Shown: positions 39,601 through 51,600 of the stretch, one piece after another
Numbering within the stretch: position 1 is the first letter of the stretch
How the letters are laid out: the number at the start of each line of letters is the position of its first letter
Origin: Bolinopsis microptera
Taxonomy: Eukaryota > Ctenophora > Tentaculata > Lobata > Bolinopsidae
NCBI RefSeq assembly: GCF_026151205.1
Contig: NC_087076.1
Location: 7,480,902-7,544,901 of the forward strand
Length of the DNA: 64,000 nucleotides
Direction of reading: 5' to 3'
The notes under the pieces: generated by a model
Told to the model about the DNA's origin: nothing
Seen by the model: only the letters and a program-made list of their open reading frames with translations
The model's database searches: none
Made by a program: the position numbers and the translations under genes

Positions 39601-42600
39601 GTAGTAATGTAGCCTGTTTAATTTACTAACTATATCTCCGTTATAGGCTGCATGTCTGGTAGTAATGTAGCCTGTTTAATTTACTAACTATATCTCCGTT
39701 ATAGGCTGCATGTCTGGTAGTAATGTAGCCTGTTTAATTTACTCACTATATCTCCGTTATAGGCTGCATGTCTGGTAGTAATGTAGCCTGTTTAATTTAC
39801 TAACTATATCTCCGTTATAGGCTGCATGTCCGGTAGTAATGTAGCCTGTTTAATTTACTAACTATATCTCCGTTATAGGCTGCATGTCTGGTAGTAATGT
39901 AGCCTGTTTAATTTACTAACTATATCTCCGTTATAGGCTGCATGTCTGGTAGTAATGTAGCCTGTTTAATTTACTAACTATATCTCCGTTATAGGCTGCA
40001 TGTCTGGTAGTAATGTAGCCTGTTTAATTTACTAACTATATCTCCGTTATAGGCTGCATGTCCGGTAGTAATGTAGCCTGTTTAATTTACTAACTATATC
40101 TCCGTTATAGGCTGCATGTCTGGTAGTAATGTAGCCTGTTTAATTTACTAACTATATCTCCGTTATAGGCTGCATGTCTGGTAGTAATGTAGCCTGTTTA
40201 ATTTACTAACTATATCTCCGTTATAGGCTGCATGTCTGGTAGTAATGTAGCCTGTTTAATTTACTAACTATATCTCCGTTATAGGCTGCATGTCTGGTAG
40301 TAATGTAGCCTGTTTAATTTACTAACTATATCTCCGTTATAGGCTGCATGTCTGGTAGTAATGTAGCCTGTTTAATTTACTAACTATATCTCCGTTATAG
40401 GCTGCATGTCTGGTAGTAATGTAGCCTGTTTAATTTACTAACTATATCTCCGTTATAGGCTGCATGTCTGGTAGTAATGTAGCCTGTTTAATTTACTAAT
40501 TATATCTCCGTTATAGGCTGCATGTCTGGTAGTAATGTAGCCTGTTTAATTTACTAATTATATCTCCGTTATAGGCTGCATGTCTGGTAGTAATGTAGCC
40601 TGTTTAATTTACTAATTATATCTCCGTTATAGGCTGCATGTCCGGTAGTAATGTAGCCTGTTTAATTTACTAATTATATCTCCGTTATAGGCTGCATGTC
40701 TGGTAGTAATGTAGCCTGTTTAATTTACTAATTATATCTCCGTTATAGGCTGCATGTCTGGTAGTAATGTAGCCTGTTTAATTTACTAACTATATCTCCG
40801 TTATAGGCTGCATGTCCGGTAGTAATGTAGCCTGTTTAATTTACTAATTATATCTCCGTTATAGGCTGCATGTCTGGTAGTAATGTAGCCTGTTTAATTT
40901 ACTAATTATATCTCCGTTATAGGCTGCATGTCTGGTAGTAATGTAGCCTGTTTAATTTACTAATTATATCTCCGTTATAGGCTGCATGTCTGGTAGTAAT
41001 GTAGCCTGTTTAATTTACTAATTATATCTCCGTTATAGGCTGCATGTCTGGTAGTAATGTAGCCTGTTTAATTTACTAATTATATCTCCGTTATAGGCTG
41101 CATGTCTGGTAGTAATGTAGCCTGTTTAATTTACTAACTATATCTCCGTTATAGGCTGCATGTCTGGTAGTAATGTAGCCTGTTTAATTTACTAACTATA
41201 TCTCCGTTATAGGCTGCATGTCTGGTAGTAATGTAGCCTGTTTAATTTACTAATTATATCTCCGTTATAGGCTGCATGTCTGGTAGTAATGTAGCCTGTT
41301 TAATTTACTAACTATATCTCCGTTATAGGCTGCATGTCTGGTAGTAATGTAGCCTGTTTAATTTACTAATTATATCTCCGTTATAGGCTGCATGTCTGGT
41401 AGTAATGTAGCCTGTTTAATTTACTAATTATATCTCCGTTATAGGCTGCATGTCTGGTAGTAATGTAGCCTGTTTAATTTACTAATTATATCTCCGTTAT
41501 AGGCTGCATGTCTGGTAGTAATGTAGCCTGTTTAATTTACTAATTATATCTCCGTTATAGGCTGCATGTCTGGTAGTAATGTAGCCTGTTTAATTTACTA
41601 ATTATATCTCCGTTATAGGCTGCATGTCTGGTAGTAATGTAGCCTGTTTAATTTACTAATTATATCTCCGTTATAGGCTGCATGTCTGGTAGTAATGTAG
41701 CCTGTTTAATTTACTAATTATATCTCCGTTATAGGCTGCATGTCTGGTAGTAATGTAGCCTGTTTAATTTACTAACTATATCTCCGTTATAGGCTGCATG
41801 TCTGGTAGTAATGTAGCCTGTTTAATTTACTAATTATATCTCCGTTATAGGCTGCATGTCCGGTAGTAATGTAGCCTGTTTAATTTACTAATTATATCTC
41901 CGTTATAGGCTGCATGTCTGGTAGTAATGTAGCCTGTTTAATTTACTAATTATATCTCCGTTATAGGCTGCATGTCTGGTAGTAATGTAGCCTGTTTAAT
42001 TTACTAATTATATCTCCGTTATAGGCTGCATGTCTGGTAGTAATGTAGCCTGTTTAATTTACTAATTATATCTCCGTTATAGGCTGCATGTCTGGTAGTA
42101 ATGTAGCCTGTTTAATTTACTAATTATATCTCCGTTATAGGCTGCATGTCTGGTAGTAATGTAGCCTGTTTAATTTACTAACTATATCTCCGTTATAGGC
42201 TGCATGTCTGGTAGTAATGTAGCCTGTTTAATTTACTAATTATATCTCCGTTATAGGCTGCATGTCTGGTAGTAATGTAGCCTGTTTAATTTACTAATTA
42301 TATCTCCGTTATAGGCTGCATGTCTGGTAGTAATGTAGCCTGTTTAATTTACTAATTATATCTCCGTTATAGGCTGCATGTCTGGTAGTAATGTAGCCTG
42401 TTTAATTTACTAATTATATCTCCGTTATAGGCTGCATGTCTGGTAGTAATGTAGCCTGTTTAATTTACTAATTATATCTCCGTTATAGGCTGCATGTCTG
42501 GTAGTAATGTAGCCTGTTTAATTTACTAATTATATCTCCGTTATAGGCTGCATGTCTGGTAGTAATGTAGCCTGTTTAATTTACTAATTATATCTCCGTT

Positions 42601-42694
42601 ATAGGCTGCATGTCTGGTAGTAATGTAGCCTGTTTAATTTACTAATTATATCTCCGTTATAGGCTGCATGTCTGGTAGTAATGTAGCCTGTTTG
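36661..42694 (+). repeat. 58-bp satellite built from the WDR44 exon-1 boundary, 104 units
   Basis: From ttataggctg at 36681 to the same motif at 42657 there are 5976 bp, that is 103 periods of 58 plus one 3-bp insertion (gtagtagcctg, about 36825) and one 1-bp deletion (atctcgtt, about 39057). One further unit lies left at about 36539. Each unit reads tactaac/t/a or tactcac, tatatctccgttatag, gctgc, atgtctggtagtaatgtagc, ctgtttaattt. The last unit is the functional WDR44 exon-1 start. Units between about 36700 and 39100 mix several variants (gtagcctg, gtaacctg, gtagtctg). Those from about 39100 rightward are nearly uniform and grouped into actaac-rich then actaat-rich blocks. Confidence 0.97.
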
Positions 42695-45600
42695 ATACCA
42701 GATAGAGATAGCGATAGCTCAGACGATGAGTTCCTAGACGCCTTAGATGCAATCGAAAACGAGCCGGAACTTGAGTATGCGGAAAATGTGAATTCAGGTT
42801 TGTTAGTAGTGTGCAATTTTGCAGCACACTGTGACATACCAATGACATTCTTTTCATTCCATCTCGTTATGTTCAAGGTTAATTTTATTAAAATTCCCGA
42901 ATGTTCTAAAGAATTTAATTTACACAAAAATGAACATATTCATTCCTCCAGACAACAATTCAGTCGAAAGACATAGTATCGCCAGTTCGCGGAGTCAGAC
43001 AGAAGTAGAGGTAGATGGAGGGAGTGTGACGTCACCCAAGTCAGTGACGTCATCACGCTCAGCTACATCCTCACACAGCGCTCAATCCTCTTCCGCTCCA
43101 AGCACTCCATCCAGTCGACATGGGGCCCCTGCTCAGGCGCTGCCTTCAGGCACAGGTTGGTAGTTATTGTGAACACTTAGTATCAGCTGTAGCTGTCTGT
43201 ATTATGACGTGGTGTTAGGGTCTAGGGTCTGGCTTCATATAGGTTACACTTTTAGAATGAGTAGCATTGGTATGGGTAAGTTCAGTCTGGCAAGCTTTTA
43301 AATACTCTATTGTTTTCAATGCTTGTGCTTATTATGCAAGGATTTATTAGATTGACAGAATTGACTATAGGTTTCATTTCAAAATTGGTAAAATTAAAAC
43401 TGATTTTCACATCAAAATATAAACATAATGAAATTAAATAAAGAAGAAATCTTATCAATCATAAAAAGAGTCAGAACTCAGAAGTTGACGATACTCGGTT
43501 CAATACAAAATCTGGTCCCAACCTAAGAAAAGTCATATAAAATTTATCTGAATCAAATTTCTAAAAAAATCATCCCCAACTTTATTCTTCTGAATTAAAA
43601 AACGTGGGCTCATAATTAAACGCCTTCATCATATCGGCACAAACTTTTTCAATAGTTCTCCAATGAGGTTCACTAAGTTTCTTCTTCCATGCATCCAAAA
43701 TTTCACTAGATTGTCTCTCCACCCCGAAATAACCACCATCCTTCCCCCCTCTGTCTTTTACATGAGTTAAATTGTACACATATTCTTGATACTTGGCAGT
43801 GTATTTTACTCCTATGAAATGCAGCAGGTCTCTGGTCACTTGTTGCGGCGATTCTGCTAAATCCTCGAACCTGACCATTTTGTACCGTCCTTTCAGCCAG
43901 GGTGGAGGGTTCATGCCTAGTTTGTAGTTATATAGATGATGAGAACACATCCAATGAGCTGCTTCTGTCATGTACTCTTCACTGAAGCCTGCCTGTCCCT
44001 CTTTATCCGAGATATGTGCTCCTAGGTATTTATTGCCATCATATAACTCATGGAAAACGCTCATACGAGATTTTAATACTGCGCGTGGATCTCTCACTAA
44101 ATGAACAACTTTGAAATTGTCACACCCGAAATCTTGGACTTTGTACATTGTTGATATGTTATAGTATCTTATGGTTTTAGGTACCATCATGGTCTTCTCC
44201 TCCTGGCATTTTGCCATGCTTTCCTTATACTGCATCTTATACTCGGTACCTAACCGTTTGGCTTTATAACCCAAGCCCATAACTGACTGAAAATGTTTAT
44301 CTTTTTTCCCTGGTATCAACACCCCGTGCCAATCACATAAACAAATCCTCGCTAAGTAGACCTCTCTCCAATCCTTATATATTTCTGGGTCGTATCCAGC
44401 TGCAAGTGTTTCCGCTCTTATCTCATCTGAAAGAGCATACATCTTTAGGAAAGGTTGAGTGTTCAGCGGCTCAAAAACAGGGACAGCCTCGTCCCTGTTT
44501 CCCAGTATATCCATCAACCATGTTGAACCATGTCTGCTCTGGGTCAGAACTAGCACCATTTTCGGTTGCTTTGGTCGAGGTGTTGCTGGTCCATCATCAG
44601 GGGCTTCGATGTTCTCAATCGCAACAGATCTTAGCGGTACTTGCTCCGGAACATCCTTCAATGTTGGTTCATGGTTAGCAAGTTGTAATTCAGTCTCCTC
44701 GGATTTAACGTGTAATTGTTGTTGATCTGCTACTTCTGGTATTTCCACATCATCCGGCTTCTCTGGTTCCTCTGCCAGTTCAATGTTTTGTTTCTGTACC
44801 TGGTCGTCTGGAATATTGTCCTGCTGCTCGATACCTACTATCGAAGTTGCAGCTATGGGCACTGTTAAAAATGGATTGTCTTCTTCGTCGTCATCTTGGG
44901 GAACTGTTACAACTCTTCCAGTCTTTGGTTCTTCCTCTTGTTTCAAAGTTATTGAGTCTTCAGAAACTTCGTCAGCAACTTTCCGAGTACTAAACTCGTT
45001 GTAGTCTTCATCTTCACCTGATAATTGTTCGGCAGGTTGAATCATTTTAGGTTGATGTGTAACTTCCTCAGTACTAAACTCGTTGTAACCTTCATCTTCA
45101 CCTGGTATGTGTTCGGCAGGTTGAATCATTATAGGTTGATGTGTAACTTCCTCAGTACTAAACTCGTTGTAGGTATCATCTTCATCTGGTATGTGTTCAG
45201 CAGGTTGAATCATTTTAGGCTGATGTGTAACTTCCTTAGTACTAAACTCGTTGTAACCTTCATCTTCACCTGGTATATGTTCGGCAGGTTGAATCATTTT
45301 AGGCTGATGTGTAACTTCCTCTGTACTAAACTCGTTGTAGGTATCATCTTCATCTGGTATGTGTTCGGCAGGTTGAATTATTTTAGGTTGATGTATAACT
45401 TCCTCAGTACTAAACTCGTTGTAATCTTCATCTTCATCTGGTATGTGTTCGGCAGGTTTACTTATTTCAGGTTGATGTGTAGTTGGTCGAATAACGACCT
45501 CCTGAGTACTGAACTTGTCGGTATCTTCAATTGGTTCCATTTTGGGCATCAGATCCCTCAAAACACTCTGCCTTATTTGTTGACCTGCGAGTTCATCACC

Positions 45601-48600
45601 ATGTTTGTCGTTAAAATCTAGAAGTTGGGGCGTTATAGTATGCATCCTAGCAAATTCAGTAGTAGGACCGGTTTCTTGATCCAAAGTCTCCTCTATATTA
45701 GAAGTTGCAGTGCCCCTGAACAAGTCCACAATTAACTTCTCCTGCCACATTTTCTCTAGCTCCTCTAAGATAGACTGTTGATCACCAACATCGCCCGAAA
45801 CATGAGTAGAGATAGAGATAGAGGTTGAAGAGAGCAACAGTTTGAGATGAATTATCTTGTCGTGGAACATGCAGACAAGAACTAGGGTGTGAATCAGAAA
45901 GAACGCTGAAATACAGAGGAAAATGCAGCGGAAATTCATGTCAGCAGGTGATGTGAATCAGTGAGAATCCTGGAATACTGGAATCCACTCCTCCGTGGAG
46001 TAACAGCGGTAAATGTTTCAAGTCATTCCGATCATTCCATGATCATGAGAATCTGAAAAGATCTTGTTTTCAATGCAAGTAGAATATTTCGCAGTCAATA
46101 TGAAAAGAAACCATGATACAGAAATAGATTATGTTGAAGAAACATACCCCTTTTCAGTTTTCATGTGTAACACGAGTGAAAAGCTTTAAACAACATTAAA
46201 AGTTTACATAAGTGCAACAGCAGCAGGCAACACGCACTGAAGTCTGAATCATCATGCACGCTGTCGGGCTGCAATTTTCTAAATTAAAATAGTGATGTAT
46301 CGTTGGATCTCCCATGGGAAAGTAATGAAGAAGAGTAATTAAGAGCCAAGAATGTGAAGCTCATCAGATTCGTGTACACAGAGCAACTTAGGTCAAATAT
46401 ATAACTTAGACACGTTCCACGTTATGATCGAATGTTAAAATTACAGAATATTTATGACGGCTCCTACATGATACATGCGTTAAGTTAAAGCTTAAATTAT
46501 AAACCGGAAAGAATACGGCATGAACAGCGTTGTAATCAAAACTAGCCTGACTCAGCGTATACTAAGTAACTACAACCAACAATCTAATCGGTTGTTGAAC
46601 TTTGACACTTTCTGTCACTGACAGTTCTTCCCAGAACAATTACATGTTCTCCTTCACCAATCACCAAGTTGTGAACCTGACCCATGCTCAGCATTCTGAC
46701 CGTCAATTTAGCCTTTTATTTAGGTGTGTCTACTGTCTAAGAGGTGTTTTAGCCGCAGACCGCTGTCAAGTGTCAGACTACTCGAGTACTTGTTGGGAAT
46801 GTTTTGGTAATCTGAAATCCAAGTCAATTTCATGGTCTGGACAAAGTACATTCTAGAGACAATGCAAGTGTAGACCTATCTACACCTGTTGTGCAGTGTA
46901 GAATGTAGATGTTCCAGCCTTGTACTGAAGGTTGGAAGTGGTCTGGACATGCAGCTCCATTACATGGAACCTGACTGCAACTTAACAAAACGAACTGTGC
47001 ACTACAAATGTGCGGGCGTGAGGGACCCTAAAGTCTGCAGATGCTTGCCATGTGCACTACAAATGTGCGGGCGTGGGGGACCCTAAAGTCTGCAGATGCT
47101 AGCCATGTGCACTACAAATGTGCGGGCGTGAGGGACCCTAAAGTCTGCAGATGCTTGCCATGTGCACTACAAATGTGCGGGCGTGGGGGACCCTAAAGTC
47201 TGCAGATGCTAGCCATGTGCACTACAAATGTGCGGGCGTGAGGGACCCTAAAGTCTGCAGATGCTAGCCATGTGCACTACAAATGTGCGGGCGTGAGGGA
47301 CCCTAAAGTCTGCAGATGCTAGCCATGTGCACTACAAATGTGCAGGCGTGAAGGACCCTAAAGTCTGCAGATGCTAGCCATGTGCACTACAAATGTGCGG
47401 GCGTGAGGGACCCTAAAGTCTGCAGATGCTAGCCATGTGCACTACAAATGTGCGGGCGTGAGGGACCCTAAAGTCTGCAGATGCTAGCCATGTGCACTAC
47501 AAATGTGCGGGCGTGAGGGACCCTAAAGTCTGCAGATGCTAGCCATGTGCACTACAAATGTGCGGGCGTGAGGGACCCTAAAGTCTGCAGATGCTAGCCA
47601 TGTGCACTACAAATGTGCGGGCGTGAGGGACCCTAAAGTCTGCAGATGCTAGCCATGTGCACTACAAATGTGCGGGCGTGAGGGACCCTAAAGTCTGCAG
47701 ATGCTAGCCATGTGCACTACAAATGTGCGGGCGTGAACGACCCTAAAGTCTGCAGATGCTAGCCATGTGCACTACAAATGTGCGGGCGTGGGGGACCCTA
47801 AAGTCTGCAGATGCTAGCCATGTGCACTACAAATGTGCGGGCGTGGGGGACCCTAAAGTCTGCAGATGCTAGCCATGTGCACTACAAATGTGCGGGCGTG
47901 AGGGACCCTAAAGTCTGCAGATGCTAGCCATGTGCACTACAAATGTGCAGGCGTGAGGGACCCTAAAGTCTGCAGATGCTAGCCATGTGCACTACAAATG
48001 TGCGGGCGTGAACGACCCTAAAGTCTGCAGATGCTAGCCATGTGCACTACAAATGTGCGGGCGTGGGGGACCCTAAAGTCTGCAGATGCTAGCCATGTGC
48101 ACTACAAATGTGCGGGCGTGGGGGACCCTAAATTCTGCAGATGCTAGCCATGTGCACTACAAATGTGCGGGCGTGAGGGACCCTAAAGTCTGCAGATGCT
48201 AGCCATGTGCACTACAAACGTGCGGGCGTGAAGGACCCTAAAGTCTGCAGATGCTAGCCATGTGCACTACAAACGTGCGGGCGTGAGGGACCTTAAAGTC
48301 TGCAAATGCTAGCCATGTCCGACAACTTGGCTCTTACTACTTAGGAAATGATAGCTCAAAGTTCGCTTCATCGATAAAAAAATTCTGACTACGCATCACA
48401 CAAAATTGTTACTCTGACCTCAAACTGAATAAACTAAAAGAATTACTGGATACACAAGATTGCAATGTAAAATGATCGCCCAATACAGGAAGGGTATCGT
48501 GTGTATTATTGATACGTGTCCAGGTATTTTTATAATATCATATTATCCTATTTGAAGAGCGTTCCCTCCTTGGAAACATTAATCGTATTAATATGCCCTC

Positions 48601-51600
48601 TCTGCGGAGAGGGATTTTAGCACCTTAATCTAATGAACTCGGAGTCACGGTATCAAGGTGCAGAGTCTGTGACAGAGTGGTCCGTTTTAATAATTTGCAC
48701 TTTTTGTGTTAATTGAATAGCGATTAGTTCAGACTCAAATGATAATGATTATTTGGTTATTTTTTGATCTAAGGGATAGCCCCTACAATCCTGACAAGAG
48801 ATTCACAAGTATATACTGACAGAAATAACATTCATTATTTATAATAACACTATTATTACCCGAGTAGGTTTATTTGATTATTGGGTACTTGCAACATTAA
48901 CTAAATTTATATAAGCAAAGGAAAGTCAAAACTTAGTACCCAAACACCCTGATCCCTGACTTTCTAACAATTTCCCTCCACAGAACTGTCAACAGACCGT
49001 GAAATGCCCTCCAAGTTCGACCTGAACCTGGAGCTTGAGTCAGACTCGCTAGTCAGCACCCCCTCCCACATGCTCACTCCGTTCAGGACTCCGGACATGA
49101 CACCCCTCAAGGATGGCTCTAGGAATGACTCGTTCGCCTCCGCCAGGACCACCACTATGACCCCGGAGTCAGGTAACGACATGTTTCAGAATTTTAAACT
49201 TTTTAAATGGAATTTCGTTATTTCAGTGCGACATGTTGCATACATGTTGGGAATTTATCTCTACATTCTTCCCACTACCAACCATTCTGGCGTTATTTAC
49301 CTCGGTAATTTGTTATAAATAAATTACCATTCCGTTTCAGACAAGGGGGAGGACTCTAGTGTGAACGAGGTATCAGAACCTACCATCGCTGCGCCATCTC
49401 CCCCACCCAGACCACCTCAACCTTCAAGACCTCCACAACCATCAACACCATCAAGACCTCCTCAACCATCACAACCATCGAAACCACCACAACCATCACC
49501 TAAAAGTAAAACACCGGAGGTGAGGAAAACAATTTACCCATCCTCGTGGCCGGGAATGACTCCGTAATTAAAATGTGTTCCTATTTATAATCTTATAACT
49601 ATGGCAGAAACTTTACGAATAAACATGATGCTGAGAATTTTTTTAAATCAGCTACTTTTTATATCGGTAATCGGAAAATCAGTTTAAAACTGGTTTTCTG
49701 TCCCTGGTATTTCTTTCTATTCTAATATACAGTAGTGGTGAAGTACTCAAATTATTTTTCTTAAATGTGAGTTAAACTTATTGTAAAACAAATCATAACT
49801 AATTTTATTAAATTTCAGATTAGTGAAGAGGAACTACTGGCGATGATGACGATTAAATGTCTCGATACTGGTCAAACAGTAACCATGGACAAAATGGAAG
49901 AGATTCTAAAAGGTTCCTTGGCTAGTATTTAACCGTTTTAGAATTTAGAAGTATAAGTTTCTTGTCAATTTGAATATCTAATAACCAAGAGGTTCGATAA
50001 ACCTAAACTAGACATTTGGTGCTTATCTTTTAGGGCGTTTGCTATCAGATATGTTGTTGGGCATATCGAAACATTATTTGAAGTTTGAAGTTTACACCTG
50101 TAAAACTGCAAAGCCGTCATTCGAGACTGAAAACAAAACTGGTGTGTAAAAGGAATGTAATATTATAAGTGCAGTATATTAACAGGCAGGTATTACTTTT
50201 AAGTGGCCTGAAGAATTTCAATGCTTCTTAACGGGACAGAACATCTAAAATGATGTAGTCAAGTAAGGTAATACTTGTGAGAGTGTTGTCTGCCTGCTCC
50301 CACATTTTGTAAGAGAAGAAATTACATTAAATTTGCACCTTTTTCTGATTAAGTAGGGCTCTATATAATTATTGATATCTGTCATCAGGCATAACACGCA
50401 TAAAAAACTCTACGAGGCCACATATACAGCGGCTTATTTTTCTAAAAGTACTCTATTATATGGAAACCTGATAAGCTCACAGCAGTAAAAAACATATTAC
50501 TCAACTCATTACTCAATAATCAGGTGCATCGGGTGCAAATTTGTCTGAAATAAGCGCCATTTCAAAATATTATAATATTTATTGAAAATGCTATGGTTTA
50601 CTAAAAGAACTGTTAAAAGGTTTGCTGTATTTAATACGATTCTCGTACAAATTGGCACCACAATATGAAAAATAGCAGAACGCTTTCACAGCTGAGTACA
50701 GTTTGACTAAAAATACGTGACGTGCATAACATTTTTCAAGTAAGTGCCCTGTACCATTCTCAACGTGGCAAGTTGGGGTTCTATTTATAACCCGCCCTTT
50801 TAGTGAGACTTGAAATACAAAGAAATACAAAGAAGCAGCATGTAAAGAGATACAACAGAAATACCTGACAAATTCCTGCCATCGTTCAGAGTGTAAAAGC
50901 AGTGAACTCTGGGACCCCCACAGACTGGGAGTGGAGTATTGTAATTTCATGTATAGTTCAGTGGTGGCCGGCTTTCCTCTAATGAAATTTAGTAATATGG
51001 TGGAGATATTCTCTTGGAATGTTCTTGGGATGAAACATTATTTGTAAATAGAGATCATAAACTTATGCACATTAAATGTAGTGAACGTTCTCAAATAATA
51101 TTGTTAGATCAAGAATTAGCAGGCAATGTTAGTGACACAAAGACTAGTTTGCAACAAAAGGTCAAAGGGAAAATGATGGATATGTTGTATGAACCGCTCT
51201 AGACATCGTTCAGCAAGTTTAATGTTTATCATTAGTCTTGAAATCTGCACAAATTGTCCTCTCTAAATTTGTAACCATCTTATCTCGATCCATGGTTCCA
51301 ACCTCTCTGTAAACCAAATAACCCATTACCCAACCCTAAAGCTACAATGTTAACCAATGTTAACGCTACAATTTTAACGCTACAATGTTAACACTACAAT
51401 GTTAACCAATGTTAACGCTACAATGTTAACACTACAATGTTAACCAATGTTAACACTACAATGTTAACCAATGTTAACACTACAATGTTAACCAATGTTA
51501 ACACTACAATGTTAACCAATGTTAACACTACAATGTTAACCAATGTTAACAACTACAATGTTAACCAATGTTAACACTACAATGTTAACCAATGTTAACA

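Larger units (their letters stand above)
43156..48983. other. WDR44 intron 2, 5.8 kb, hosting an antisense gene and an array
   Basis: Contains the sulfotransferase gene (43582-45939, minus) and the 55-bp minisatellite (46996-48310). The remaining parts (43156-43581, 45940-46995, 48311-48983) show no other gene. The segment 45940-46995 must hold the sulfotransferase 5' region. Confidence 0.8.

Noticed and set aside
36661-42694. CRISPR-like array
   Set aside because: Units are contiguous 58-bp copies without unique spacers, and the setting is a eukaryotic gene with introns.
36661-42694. Centromeric satellite
   Set aside because: The unit is explained by the adjacent WDR44 exon boundary; nothing indicates centromere function, and the array is only about 6 kb.
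45025-45621. 198-codon plus-strand frame
   Set aside because: Complement of the coding repeats of the sulfotransferase stem, which has clear family motifs in the other strand.
50591-51202. Possible transposase fragments in WDR44 intron 5
   Set aside because: The minus frame (119 codons) and the plus frame (62 codons) show no catalytic motif or family resemblance that I can defend.
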